Origin: an uncultured Saccharospirillaceae bacterium
GTDB lineage: Bacteria; Pseudomonadota; Gammaproteobacteria; Pseudomonadales; Oceanobacteraceae
Direction of reading: 5' to 3'
Assembly (NCBI GenBank): GCA_947499545.1
Contig: CANMOZ010000022.1
Span: 1 to 62,330 of the forward strand
Length of the DNA: 62,330 nucleotides
The stretch's first letter is position 1, and every line of letters starts with the position of its first letter. The notes under the pieces were generated by a model. That model was not told where the DNA came from. It saw only the letters and a list, made by a program, of their open reading frames with translations, and searched no databases. Below are positions 43,825 to 53,049 of the stretch, piece by piece. The position numbers were made by a program, and so were the translations under genes.

Positions 43825-44011
43825 ACAGTACTTCCCTCTGTACGTATCTACTGGTGGTTTGTCTAAACTGGTAATTGCCAAGGTTGAGCGCAGACACTCA
43901 GCCTCTGGTGTTTTTCATGAGCATTAGGCGCTCGGTGCACTCTTCCTTACCTTTGCACCGCAGCGCCCTTTTTTATCCTCTCGTTTTCTTGTCGTTGATT
44001 ATTAAAAAGAA

Positions 44012-44033
44012 GGTGCCCTAGAATCTGGGCACC
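44012..44033 (-). terminator. Terminator of the replication-linked operon (element B)
   Basis: GGTGCCC/GGGCACC stem with 8-nt loop, followed on the minus strand by TTCTTTTT, four bases after the stop of the small basic gene. It implies a separate promoter for the membrane-protein gene. Confidence 0.7.
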
Positions 44034-44037
44034 CTCG

Positions 44038-44370
44038 CTAAGTCAGTAGTGGTTCTTGGTAGCTCCTTTTCTTCTTCTGGTCTTGGTCCTTGGGTGATAG
44101 AGCACCTGGAACGTGAGTTGGCAAATCCTCCCTCCAGGTGCTCGCTTTCGTGATCAATGACTGTTGTACAGCTTCCGGTTTATCAGGCCGCGTCAGTTCT
44201 TCCGGCTGAAAAAACAATTCCTTCTTGCTGTTGAGTGGTGTCACCCCGTAGTACTGATTTAAAAGGGTGGTGACTTTTCCTGTCCGCCGCTTGGCTTCAT
44301 CTGTGTGCTTGGTATAGCTGTCGTAAAAGTGGACAAACTCCCCAAGCTTGAAGGTTCTTCTATTGCTCAC
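44038..44370 (-). CDS. Conserved small basic protein (element B)
   Basis: 110 aa, almost identical to 5449-5781 of element A through the predicted beta-barrel part, with scattered changes in the C-terminal tail. Part of its 3' end is duplicated at 43507-43570. Overlaps the upstream gene by 11 nt. Confidence 0.6.
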   Translation of the reverse strand: MSNRRTFKLGEFVHFYDSYTKHTDEAKRRTGKVTTLLNQYYGVTPLNSKKELFFQPEELTRPDKPEAVQQSLITKASTWREDLPTHVPGALSPKDQDQKKKRSYQEPLLT

Positions 44371-44671
44371 GGAGCACCTCCTCTAGTTCCTGTAAATTGA
44401 TTTTTCCTTCACAAAAGCGGATCACTGAATGGATGGTGTTAAGGCTTAAACGCGGCACAAAATGTTCAAGCTCTTTAGCGCTGTTATAAATCTTGCACTT
44501 ACCCTTTTTCGGGTGGTATTCAAGCGGGTATTCCAGACCATGATTTTCAGCGGTTTGAAGCGTTGCCCACATGCTGATGTGATTCCATAACCATACGTAA
44601 TGTCGGTACAGCACAGTTTTTACTTGATGGATGTCCGCTTCGGCTTGCTTAATCTTTTCTTCAAGCGTCAT
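44360..44671 (-). CDS. Small protein, divergent allele (element B)
   Basis: 103 aa, same length as the element A allele at 5771-6082 but only about 35-40% identical, between genes that are nearly identical in A and B. Aromatic-rich N-terminal helix (YRHYVWLWNHISMWATL). Function unknown. Confidence 0.6.
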   Translation of the reverse strand: MTLEEKIKQAEADIHQVKTVLYRHYVWLWNHISMWATLQTAENHGLEYPLEYHPKKGKCKIYNSAKELEHFVPRLSLNTIHSVIRFCEGKINLQELEEVLREQ

Positions 44672-44859
44672 TTTTCTTCATCCTTGTTATTGTCAATGTC
44701 AGCCAAGGCTTGATCGATGGCTGCGAGTTCTTGTTCGACTTTATGAATCGCTTCACCAATCAGATGGGTCGGCGAATGGCCTTGGAGCTTGTGTAATTCC
44801 AGTACTTTGTAAGCTCGTTTCACTTCCAGCTGGTCACGTTTAGCAATATTGGTTTTCAT
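44668..44859 (-). CDS. Small coiled-coil protein (element B)
   Basis: 63 aa from the ATG at 44859; three residues differ from the element A copy. Same 4-base overlap with the next gene. Confidence 0.6.
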   Translation of the reverse strand: MKTNIAKRDQLEVKRAYKVLELHKLQGHSPTHLIGEAIHKVEQELAAIDQALADIDNNKDEEK

Positions 44860-45094
44860 AATCGGTTTGCTCTTGGTGAATGCGCTGATAACTCTCGTTA
44901 AAGGGATAGGGCCAATTCTTAGGTTCATAACCCCAGCCGTTTTGCTCAGCCTTCGCCCATAAGTTATCCAAATGATTCAGGCGAATACTGGCCTCGACCT
45001 TGTCCGCTTCACTCGGGCCGATCAGTCTTTTTAATTGCTCGATCGAATCAGCTTTTCGGATTGCCAGGAGCAATTGCTCGGTGCTTAAGCTCAT
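44840..45094 (-). CDS. Small conserved protein (element B)
   Basis: 84 aa from the ATG at 45094 with AGGAGGAA upstream inside the preceding gene. Roughly two-thirds identical to 6251-6508, conserved mainly at both ends (EQLLLAI and EPKNWPYPFNE). Confidence 0.6.
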   Translation of the reverse strand: MSLSTEQLLLAIRKADSIEQLKRLIGPSEADKVEASIRLNHLDNLWAKAEQNGWGYEPKNWPYPFNESYQRIHQEQTDYENQYC

Positions 45095-45480
45095 GCGAAT
45101 TCCTCCTGGTGCACGCTTTGGGTGTAGGGATTCCTTGGGTAAATCAGTGGCTGCACGTAGGCAATGTGAGGCAAGCAATTGTCAAAGATGCTGTAAGGCA
45201 CGGTGGCAGCGGGTAGGATTTTCATTTCATGCACATCACTGAAGACTTCAATCATGATCTGAAAAGGCGTAATCCCTTGGCCGCTGTCATACAGGTCTCG
45301 TTGTTTCATGCCCACGGCCCAATACAACCCCGGCTTTAGGTTGGGGTGCTCATGATTAAAAGGGGTCCATTCACCATCGAGGGGGGTGGCTTGATTTTCC
45401 CGGTTCACTCTTTCTGACTGCTTTGCACAGCTTCCCTCATCGTTTTGGCTGTTTTGCGCTCTTGTTGTTGGTTTTTTCAT
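45091..45480 (-). CDS. Conserved small protein, first gene of operon (element B)
   Basis: 129 aa, nearly identical to 6505-6894 with changes restricted to the polar N-terminus. AAGGAGG precedes the ATG. The operon reads away from the iteron region. Confidence 0.65.
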   Translation of the reverse strand: MKKPTTRAQNSQNDEGSCAKQSERVNRENQATPLDGEWTPFNHEHPNLKPGLYWAVGMKQRDLYDSGQGITPFQIMIEVFSDVHEMKILPAATVPYSIFDNCLPHIAYVQPLIYPRNPYTQSVHQEEFA

Positions 45481-45543
45481 CGTTTTTGGCCTCCTTGGCC
45501 TTTTTTTGCAGGTTTCCCACTTCCCTAGGGGGGTGGGGGTCTG

Positions 45544-45827
45544 AAAACAGTGAACTTTGTGAACCGCCCTTAAAAAGGTAGGTTAAGTTGCTGTTTTCAT
45601 TGGGTTTTCTCGGTTCACTGATTTTTGAACCCGATTGAACCCATTTTTAAAAAGTCAGTACGGTCCTGGCCTAGCGGCCGTTTTTGAGTTCAGTGGGTTT
45701 TGCACTTTGGTATTGCACCGGTTCACTCTGAGTTCACTTTTCTTTGAACCGAAAAAAGCTTGTAAATGCCTGTATTTATTCATGTTATTTCCTTATCTAA
45801 TCTATGGTTCACAAAGTTCACTGTTTT
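45544..45827. repeat. Putative replication origin with TGAAC iterons (element B)
   Basis: The same structure as in element A: perfect 22-bp inverted repeats at 45544-45565 and 45806-45827 enclosing GTTCA/TGAAC motifs, and the same flanking G-run. Spacer sequence is nearly identical to A, so both primases probably recognise both origins. Confidence 0.7.
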
Positions 45828-45837
45828 TTAACCCCCC

Positions 45838-48534
45838 CTAGGTTTTGCTGTCTTTGTTGAATATCCAGCAGAACCTTGTGCGTCCATCGGGTAATAGTTG
45901 GCTCTTTACATTGCCCTTACGGATAAACTTGTATCGTCTCGATAGGGGTAACTGTTGCTCTAGAAGGGCGTAATCCACTCTGGGTAAACGCATCTGGTTG
46001 CAGGTGCGTTCAAAGTCGACGAGTTGAATAGCAATGAGGTGATCGTTTTTGCTGTGGTTAAAGAGAATCCTTTTAACCGAGTCATCAAAATGGTTATCAC
46101 TGAACTCGTTGTAGGTGTCGTAAATATCCCAGAAGAGTTTTACGTTGGGCGGGTCATTCGATAGACGTTGCTCACGACTTTCAGCGCGTCCCTTAAGGTA
46201 ATCAACCTGTGCATGCAAGCGAGCAGGACTGAAGGCCTTGTGATCAAACATCATTGGTAAGCAATGTGCCCAAGCCGCTACCTGTGAATGGTTTTTAATA
46301 AGGCGGCTCTGCATTTTGGGGAACTGCGCTTTGAAGACATTTTCCATTCTTAGAAAATGCTCGAAGTACGCATCCAGTAGAGGCTTTTCCATACGCAGGG
46401 CTTTATCCAAAAAGGCCGCGAGTTTTTGAACGGGCATTTGGAAGAGATAATTAGCCGCCGCAAAGGATTGATCGTTGTGATGCTCACGGGTGAAGTGGCA
46501 ATGCACGATCCTTGATAGAAGTGCTTCCGACCCTTGAACGGTGGCATTTTGAGAAATGCAGATGGCGCCTCGAAAAGGCTTCTCATCGGTCGTGGCGGAA
46601 TTAGAGCGAACCCCCATAGCTCTTACAATGCGGCCATTATAGGCGGTCTTTAATTCATCAAGATCAAACTGACTGCTGCGGTCATTTGAATCTCGATCGC
46701 CCTCGATTAACACCACCGGCATATTGGCTAACTGAACCAGCTTTCTAGCCCGGCCTGCCTTTGAAGACTTCGAAGGATCAAAGCCTTCTTCGTTGATGAT
46801 CCCTAAAGCGCGCCAAAGAATTTCAAGTAAGGTGGATTTACCTGCCCCTTGTTCACCGGTGAACTCCAAAAAAGGCCAGCTTTGTTGAGCGGCTCTGATT
46901 TGTTCGGCAAAGAGGGTTCCCAGCCACCAAGCCAGAAGAGCAATGCCTGCTTGATCAAAAGCCAGTGCATAAGCTTCTCCCCAATCCAAAAGGCCATCAC
47001 CGGGGACCAGTTTTCGTTCTTTAAGTTGGGTTTTAAGTTTGTACTTAGCCGTGCACACATAGCCTTGATCATTAACCGGGATGCAGCGCCCTTTGTGATA
47101 CCCAAACTTAGGAAAAACATAAGTTTCACTGTCACGGTCGTATCCGATAAAAGGAACTGAGGTGACCTGGCAAGATTTACGATCAAACCAAAGTTCATGG
47201 AAATGCTCGAGGTCGGTGGCAGAGCCTGAGAAGGTGCCACCGGCGGTACGATTCAAAAGCGCTTTTTTGAGCGCGCTTGGGTTTTCCAAAACGGACCCCT
47301 CAAGCCCTAAAATCTGCTCAGGGTTGCCAGAGGCAAAGCGGACTCGAAAGCAATAAAATTGCTCATCCGTCAGAACGTCTCGTTCAAGGTAAAGAAACTG
47401 AAGTAAGCAGTTGGCAATACGGCGCACTTTTAAATGCGGAGATACCTTTGCATAAAGCTCTTTAAAGGGTTCTTCAGCTTCTCTGGCCCAAATCAATCCA
47501 AGGTCAGCAAGAGGTAAGTCGGACTTTTCTTTATCGTCTAAACGGCTGGCATAGAGAGCATTGCGATAGCCAAAGCGATGCACACTGGAATGGGGATATT
47601 TAGCTAACTGCCAAAAAGCCGCTTCTCGGACAGAGCTGGCAAAAGCAACCGCCCCTTGCCATAAAGCATCATCGATTAAACTCTGGTTTAATTTGCCAAG
47701 GCGCCACTCATCGTCCCAGTCTCGACCTGGCTCACCGACCGCACAGCGAACCTTTTCCCCCATGCCTTCCACTTCCGCCTGGAATTTCTCCATGGCTCGA
47801 AGCCCTGCGGGGTCATTATCAAAGGCCAGCACCCAAGTAATGTTTTTACCCTTGTGCAACTTGATAAAGTCGCGTGGCAAGTTACTGCTGGAAATAGACG
47901 CAATAACCTTGATGGGCCAAGCCAAATCATCCGGGTTTAGATGCGTTAACGCCGCACTTTGGAAAATGCCTTCCGTGATAAAGACCCAATCGCCTTCTTC
48001 AATCTCTTGCTCGGGCGGTGTCCAACCCTTGTCTTTAAAATCACAGCCATAGCTGATGTGGGCTTTTTTACCGCCATTACGCTCAATGTCTTTACGATCA
48101 ATGATGCGTTCCCAGTAATGCTCGCCCCACAACGGAAAGCGAACCGTTAACACCTCACCAATGCGCTGCCGTTTTGCATTAAATAGAGTGCGAATCCCTT
48201 TGGAATACCAACCGCTAACCTTAGTGGCTCGAAAGCCTCGGTTATAGGTGAGATAAGCTCTAGCCGGTGCGTCCGGATCATCCTCTGTCACCGGAAAACG
48301 TTCGGTAATGGCTTCAAAGAGTTCTGGGTAACGATCCCGAGTGTTCTCGGAATAATTACAGTTGTTGGCTCGGTTGCAGCGGACAACCCAGGGTTTTTCC
48401 TTTGAGACAAAAACCTCTGGCTTACCACAGTCAGGACAGGTGCCCCCGGATAGGTATTTACCTTTTGATTTCTTAAAAGCGAGCTGTGGGTCTTGCTCCA
48501 GCTTGCTAAGTAAATCCAGCGCTAGAGAGCTCAT
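45838..48534 (-). CDS. Primase-helicase replication protein, P4 alpha-like (element B)
   Basis: 898 aa, about 7 residues different from the element A protein. Zinc ribbon, TOPRIM-like and Walker A/B motifs are all intact. The homology between A and B ends at its start codon, where the AlpA-like gene begins to diverge. Confidence 0.88.
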   Translation of the reverse strand: MSSLALDLLSKLEQDPQLAFKKSKGKYLSGGTCPDCGKPEVFVSKEKPWVVRCNRANNCNYSENTRDRYPELFEAITERFPVTEDDPDAPARAYLTYNRGFRATKVSGWYSKGIRTLFNAKRQRIGEVLTVRFPLWGEHYWERIIDRKDIERNGGKKAHISYGCDFKDKGWTPPEQEIEEGDWVFITEGIFQSAALTHLNPDDLAWPIKVIASISSSNLPRDFIKLHKGKNITWVLAFDNDPAGLRAMEKFQAEVEGMGEKVRCAVGEPGRDWDDEWRLGKLNQSLIDDALWQGAVAFASSVREAAFWQLAKYPHSSVHRFGYRNALYASRLDDKEKSDLPLADLGLIWAREAEEPFKELYAKVSPHLKVRRIANCLLQFLYLERDVLTDEQFYCFRVRFASGNPEQILGLEGSVLENPSALKKALLNRTAGGTFSGSATDLEHFHELWFDRKSCQVTSVPFIGYDRDSETYVFPKFGYHKGRCIPVNDQGYVCTAKYKLKTQLKERKLVPGDGLLDWGEAYALAFDQAGIALLAWWLGTLFAEQIRAAQQSWPFLEFTGEQGAGKSTLLEILWRALGIINEEGFDPSKSSKAGRARKLVQLANMPVVLIEGDRDSNDRSSQFDLDELKTAYNGRIVRAMGVRSNSATTDEKPFRGAICISQNATVQGSEALLSRIVHCHFTREHHNDQSFAAANYLFQMPVQKLAAFLDKALRMEKPLLDAYFEHFLRMENVFKAQFPKMQSRLIKNHSQVAAWAHCLPMMFDHKAFSPARLHAQVDYLKGRAESREQRLSNDPPNVKLFWDIYDTYNEFSDNHFDDSVKRILFNHSKNDHLIAIQLVDFERTCNQMRLPRVDYALLEQQLPLSRRYKFIRKGNVKSQLLPDGRTRFCWIFNKDSKT

Positions 48535-48797
48535 AGCTCATCCCCTAAGCCAGAGAGACATTGATCAAGCTGAGAGTCGATAGATGCTTTCCCGTAGTCT
48601 GGATGTTGCTTATCTAGCCAATCCTTAATGTCGTTTTTACTGAACCTAATTGATTTACCTATTGTGATAGGTTTTGGAAAGTTAGCTGAAGGATTTTTTC
48701 GAATTTCCAGTAATGTGTATCTGGAAAGGCTTAAGACGGAACAGACATCAGAAAGTGTCATGTATTCATCATCGAGTGTGTTTATGCACTTTTGCAT
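48531..48797 (-). CDS. AlpA-like HTH protein (element B)
   Basis: 88 aa. MTLSDVCSVLSLSRYTLLEI is the HTH, followed by FPKPITIGKSIRF, the AlpA/excisionase wing. Low identity to the element A protein. Overlaps the primase start by 4 nt and is divergent from the repressor. Confidence 0.8.
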   Translation of the reverse strand: MQKCINTLDDEYMTLSDVCSVLSLSRYTLLEIRKNPSANFPKPITIGKSIRFSKNDIKDWLDKQHPDYGKASIDSQLDQCLSGLGDEL

Positions 48798-48927
48798 AAG
48801 TCAGCCTCCAATTGCTGGTTCTTATTTTTGGTGTTAAAAAGTGAGGTTTTGGGCTCACAAGTGGAAATCAGCATGAATTGGTGTATTCTTGTTGATACCC
48901 ACATGTTAATTTAACTTAAACTTATAT

Positions 48928-48945
48928 GCGGGTTTGTCAACCCGC
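48928..48945. promoter_or_regulatory. Operator-like palindrome (element B)
   Basis: GCGGGTT, TGTC, AACCCGC, just upstream of the repressor start. Nothing similar occurs in the corresponding regions of A or C. It could alternatively be a short hairpin in the repressor leader. Confidence 0.5.
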
Positions 48946-48953
48946 AAAGTAAA

Positions 48954-49592
48954 ATGTGGCGGAAGATGACAAATAAGTTTGATCTTAAAACCATAGGAGG
49001 GCGCATTGGGTATGTATCCATGCAGATGGGAGGTGCCACTGAGCTGGCCAGGCGAGCAGGTACAAGCCAATCAACTTTATCCAGAATTGTTCAAGGACGT
49101 GAAACCACAGTGTCGATCATGATTGGCATTTACAAAGCGTTGCAGCCGCTTGGAGTCACACTGGACTGGCTTTTACTGGGAGATGGAGACCCTGATCAGT
49201 TTGTTCCATTGCCTCAAAGAAATGGCCCTGGAATTTATTTAACGATTTACGGTGAAGAAAATGAAGCACCAATTTATTTTGACGAAGCTTGGTTTAAATC
49301 AGCAGTTAGCAGATTTCCTCATCGTTGTTATGCCTTCAAGTCAGCTGAAGATGAATTAAAAGGAATTAGAAAAGGATCATGGACAATAGCGGATACGTCG
49401 GTGATATATGGAGATGGCATTTATTTAGTAAAAATCAGAGATGCCGCACTTCTTCGACAATTACAGTTTTTACCAACTGGCGAAATAAAAATACGTAGTC
49501 ATAACGACTCGTTTGAGGATTACACTCTTTCATCAGACCAGACGGATTTAATCACTATTATTGGTCGGCTGGTTTGGTGGGAGGCTCATTAA
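48954..49592 (+). CDS. Phage repressor, HTH plus S24-like domain without catalytic dyad (element B)
   Basis: 212 aa (ATG at 48966 is an alternative start). HTH: GGATELARRAGTSQSTLSRI. C-terminal S24-like fold with EDELKGI in place of G-D-S-M and RQLQFLP where a catalytic Lys is expected. Similar architecture to the element A repressor but clearly diverged, and its operator region is different, so the two should be heteroimmune. Confidence 0.78.
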   Translation: MWRKMTNKFDLKTIGGRIGYVSMQMGGATELARRAGTSQSTLSRIVQGRETTVSIMIGIYKALQPLGVTLDWLLLGDGDPDQFVPLPQRNGPGIYLTIYGEENEAPIYFDEAWFKSAVSRFPHRCYAFKSAEDELKGIRKGSWTIADTSVIYGDGIYLVKIRDAALLRQLQFLPTGEIKIRSHNDSFEDYTLSSDQTDLITIIGRLVWWEAH

Positions 49593-49630
49593 AAATGACT
49601 TGCTGAAGTCAGATGTAAGGACAAGTAGTA

Positions 49631-50848
49631 ATGGCAAGGAAGTTAATCACCATTGAAGGCCAGAATTATATAGGTCACTACCCGCATGATATTGAGGAAG
49701 GTTGGCGCCCCGATCGAAATGGATTGAGGCGCAAGCTTGCAGCGGTGGCGGATTTAAATCACCTAGAAAAACACGAACGAAATTCACTTTTAAAAAACCT
49801 TTATTATCAAAAAGAGCAAGAAATACGTAAGCAACAAGCGCGAGCGTATGAGGATAATCTTAAAAAAGAAGCCAGCCGAAAAAGGATAAAAGTCCGAGAC
49901 GCGCTTAAAGAATGGATGGATGAACTCAGAGTTACTAACGCAGAAAAAACCCTGAGAAACTACATGCACTCAGCGGAATATTACCTCAAAAGCTGTGGTA
50001 ATCACCCGCTCTCTGAATTCAAACGCTCCCATAACATCAAGTTTATGGATTACTTACAAAGCTATCGCAAGGCCAATGGTGAAGCGCTCTCGCCAGTTAC
50101 CATTAGCAAGCACATCCGGCACTTTGGGGTGTTTTTAAATTGGGCTTATGAGCATGATTTAATTTCTAAAAAAATTAAACTTAAGAACGTCCGGGTTCCT
50201 CAAAAAGACATGGATACCCTAGATATAGAAAAAATCGTGCAAGCACTGGTACTGTGTAAAGAAAAAGAACAAGCCCAACACCGGAAAGCGGAAAAGCATC
50301 GTTATACCTCTTTGTATCGGGCCATGATGGTTGCTAAAAATACCTTGTTGAGAGCCGGTAGTATCTGGTCATTACCTCTAGAAAATATTGATCTTAATAA
50401 CCGCATCATCAAAATCAGGCCCGTACCAGAGCTCAATTGGCACCCCAAGGGTATCTTGCACCCTGATAAACCCATCAATGATGAACTCTATCGGTTCTTG
50501 AAAGCGGATTTTAAAGATCGAAACCCTGAAGAGCGTTGGTATTTGGATAAAGGAGATGGCGAACAATGGCGCAAGGATGGTGGTGATTTAAGTCGAGAAG
50601 CCGCTAAGTTCTTCAAAGAGATTGGCTACCCCAAGATCAAGCCTTTTCACCATGGTTTCAGGTCTGCATTGATTACTCACTTGCTGGTTGATCACAAACT
50701 GCCGATTTCTATTGTCCAGCACATGGCTGATCACTCAACCCCGGCAACGACAGCAAAGTACCTAGACTCCAGAAGAATCAGCCAGAAAGAAGTGGCAAAT
50801 TTGCTATCAGGGTTAGGCGAGCCAAATAAAAACGACGATAGCGAGTGA
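49631..50848 (+). CDS. Tyrosine-recombinase integrase of element B
   Basis: 405 aa with AAGGA before the ATG. Catalytic residues visible: Arg in LLRAGS, HHGFR, ADHST and the Tyr in TAKYLDSRR. Same att core as element A but well diverged in sequence and using different arm repeats. Unlike in A, 2.7 kb of cargo lies between it and att. Confidence 0.92.
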   Translation: MARKLITIEGQNYIGHYPHDIEEGWRPDRNGLRRKLAAVADLNHLEKHERNSLLKNLYYQKEQEIRKQQARAYEDNLKKEASRKRIKVRDALKEWMDELRVTNAEKTLRNYMHSAEYYLKSCGNHPLSEFKRSHNIKFMDYLQSYRKANGEALSPVTISKHIRHFGVFLNWAYEHDLISKKIKLKNVRVPQKDMDTLDIEKIVQALVLCKEKEQAQHRKAEKHRYTSLYRAMMVAKNTLLRAGSIWSLPLENIDLNNRIIKIRPVPELNWHPKGILHPDKPINDELYRFLKADFKDRNPEERWYLDKGDGEQWRKDGGDLSREAAKFFKEIGYPKIKPFHHGFRSALITHLLVDHKLPISIVQHMADHSTPATTAKYLDSRRISQKEVANLLSGLGEPNKNDDSE

Positions 50849-50935
50849 ATGCAAAGACGGAGTTGAATCAACCTAGATAACAAAGAATACATATTCAAGG
50901 ATCATGATTTATAAAATGGCGTATAATTAATGAGA

Positions 50936-51406
50936 TTATGATGATTTGAGGAATTCTTCCAAATTAATGCAAGAAAATTCTTTCTCTTCATTAATGTCGT
51001 TTATTGATTTTATCATGATAACGCACGCATCGTTGATTGCTAATCGCCAAGCTCTATCAAATTCGGAAGACCAGGATTTTCTCATAACATGACGCAGTGC
51101 AGAAAGTAGATTTTGTGCGAAAGCTCCAAAATGTCGTTCATTGAGATCTAACTTTGAGTGTTTTAATCCAAGGCGGACAAAAAATCGTTTCGCTTCTGGC
51201 TTTCTTTCTTCCCCCAATAGTTTAACTATCATTTCTAAAATATCAATTATGGTGTTTTTGTTGGTGTTGCTGTTATCTTCAACAATTAATACATTCAATT
51301 CAGGGTGCTGGTTTAATAGTTTATGATAGAAAACATTAACTACTCTATCCAAGTGAGGGAGTAATATTGCGTGGCTGTTGCTCAAAATCGTGTAGTCTTG
51401 GTTCAT
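50936..51406 (-). CDS. Globin-family protein 1
   Basis: 156 aa. The pattern VFYHKLLNQHPEL near the N-terminus and LKHSKLDLNERHF (candidate proximal His) followed by a long helix with SSEFDRAWRLAI matches flavohaemoglobin-type single-domain globins. No reductase domain. The CD-corner region is less canonical than in the neighbouring globin gene. Located between integrase and att, so it is prophage cargo; NO or oxygen binding is the expected activity but is not shown. Confidence 0.68.
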   Translation of the reverse strand: MNQDYTILSNSHAILLPHLDRVVNVFYHKLLNQHPELNVLIVEDNSNTNKNTIIDILEMIVKLLGEERKPEAKRFFVRLGLKHSKLDLNERHFGAFAQNLLSALRHVMRKSWSSEFDRAWRLAINDACVIMIKSINDINEEKEFSCINLEEFLKSS

Positions 51407-51494
51407 TTTAAATATGATAGCAAATTTAAAATATTCAGCTAGTCACAAAAGATCATGTGGGCGACCATTTGCATGCTTTCCGTTAGTGTGTTTG

Positions 51495-51941
51495 TTATTT
51501 TAACTCTTCCTCTTTTATAGCCTTTAACATTAGTAAGCAAATGCTCCACAAAGCAGCTCTCCAATCATTTTCGATTTCCACAGACCAGCTTTCCTGGAGT
51601 ATAAATTTCATCGTTAATATCAGATGATTAATAAACAATATTAAATGATCTTCATTGAGATTGTATTGAGCGTGCCGATGCCCTATATGTTGCAGGCTTA
51701 TCATTATATTAGGATCTGGGTTATCAACAGCAATGTGTTTAATCACTAGAGACAAAGAGCCCATTAACATTTCTTGTTGAGTATGCCAGTCAATGCCTGA
51801 AAATGCCGCGGAAAACTCGGGGTGCTTACTTAGCAAACCATCGTAAAACACCCTAGCAAGCTTAGTCTTGTGTGGAGCAAGCTTCATGAAACTGTTACGT
51901 AGGGCCTTTCGATCAATTTCCATGGAGACAGTATGGTTCAT
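51495..51941 (-). CDS. Globin-family protein 2
   Basis: 148 aa. VFYDGLLSKHPEFSAAF and HIGHRHAQYNLNEDHL (proximal His) are close to the Vitreoscilla/flavohaemoglobin globin pattern, ending with SVEIENDWRAALWSICLLMLKAI. Same direction as the other globin gene, 88 bp apart, and probably a paralogue. AT-rich, like other cargo of element B. Confidence 0.75.
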   Translation of the reverse strand: MNHTVSMEIDRKALRNSFMKLAPHKTKLARVFYDGLLSKHPEFSAAFSGIDWHTQQEMLMGSLSLVIKHIAVDNPDPNIMISLQHIGHRHAQYNLNEDHLILFINHLILTMKFILQESWSVEIENDWRAALWSICLLMLKAIKEEELK

Positions 51942-52199
51942 ATATTTCTTACATTATTTTCAGCATCCTGATATGTAAGCACTAACATAATCCTTGGGTT
52001 CTATCATTATCGATGACCTGCCTACTGGTTAATCATATGTCCGCTTCGTTAATTTTCCAACTTGTTTGCGCTCATGCAAGCCCGCCTTCTGTTTTTGATA
52101 GGAATTAGGTGCTTGGATACCCAGCACTTAATTAAATATGTGTTGGAAATATCCCAGTTTAGCTATGATTATAAGAACATGCGTTCGTGATGTACGTAA

Positions 52200-52877
52200 G
52201 TGAAATTTTTTAGTGCCTTGATAGTTACAACTTTTTTTTGTTCTCAGGTCATAGCTGGCTCTGATATTCTGCTTACGACAGAAAATTACCCTCCTTTCAA
52301 TTACAAAGAAAATGGAGAGGTAAAAGGTACTGTAACTGAGAGGGTTATCGCATTATTGTATGCAGCGGATATTAATTTTGAAATTGAGGTTCTACCTTGG
52401 AATAGGGCCTATAAAAAAGCCCTTTTAGAAAAGAACGTGTGTGTCTATACAACAGCTAGGACACAAGAAAGGGAGCCCTTATTTGAATGGATCTCACCTT
52501 TGATTATGAATAATTCAGTGCTTGTGAAACATGAAAGATCATTGATAAGACCTAATAACTTAAAACATGCTTTAACTTTGAAGATCGGTATGCAATCTGG
52601 ATATGTAGCTGAAAAGCACTTGATGAAAATAGGAGCAGATTCAAGAAACTTTCATAGATCAGTTGATCTTGAAGCGCCATTAAATATGCTGTTAATTGGA
52701 AGAATAGACTTCTTGGCTATGGCTGAATCCCGTTATCATAAACTGAAGAAAAAGTACCCGATTGAGAAGGCTTTTATCCTATTTGAGATGGAAATGGGAT
52801 TGGCTTGTAATAAGGAAACTGATATGAACCTATTGGTCCGAATGAGAACAGAGTTAGAAAAAAGGCCATACCAGTGA
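52200..52877 (+). CDS. Periplasmic solute-binding protein-like (SBP_bac_3), GTG start
   Basis: 225 aa with a signal peptide of about 19 residues (KFFSALIVTTFFCSQVIAG). TENYPPFNYKENGEVKGTV and VLPWNRAYKKALLEKNVC are typical of family 3 binding proteins. No permease or ATPase genes follow, and no enzymatic or signalling domain is attached, so it is an orphan. Starts with GTG; an upstream ribosome-binding site is weak. Confidence 0.7.
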   Translation: MKFFSALIVTTFFCSQVIAGSDILLTTENYPPFNYKENGEVKGTVTERVIALLYAADINFEIEVLPWNRAYKKALLEKNVCVYTTARTQEREPLFEWISPLIMNNSVLVKHERSLIRPNNLKHALTLKIGMQSGYVAEKHLMKIGADSRNFHRSVDLEAPLNMLLIGRIDFLAMAESRYHKLKKKYPIEKAFILFEMEMGLACNKETDMNLLVRMRTELEKRPYQ

Positions 52878-53049
52878 AGTTTACATATAATCTGCTGAAT
52901 AGATGACAGTGATCAATTAAAGCTTTGAAACCCCATTCAATTTCATGACATTAGTCAACACAATAAACGTATATCCGATTTGATGGCGTTCCTTTCTGAT
53001 GGTTACTCATAGAATCAATAGTTTATGGGGAAAACGTAAGGTTGATGCT

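Larger units (their letters stand above)
43276..44150 (-). repeat. Imperfect tandem duplication of about 570 bp upstream of the membrane-protein gene
   Basis: 43276-43570 resembles 43853-44150: both contain GTTTGTCTAAACTGG, the GGTGCCCTAGAATC hairpin region and, at one end, the 3' part of the small basic gene (GGGTGATAGAGCA ... CCAGGTGCTCGCTTT). The first copy is degenerate. Element A has only one copy of the unit, so the duplication arose in B. Confidence 0.65.
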
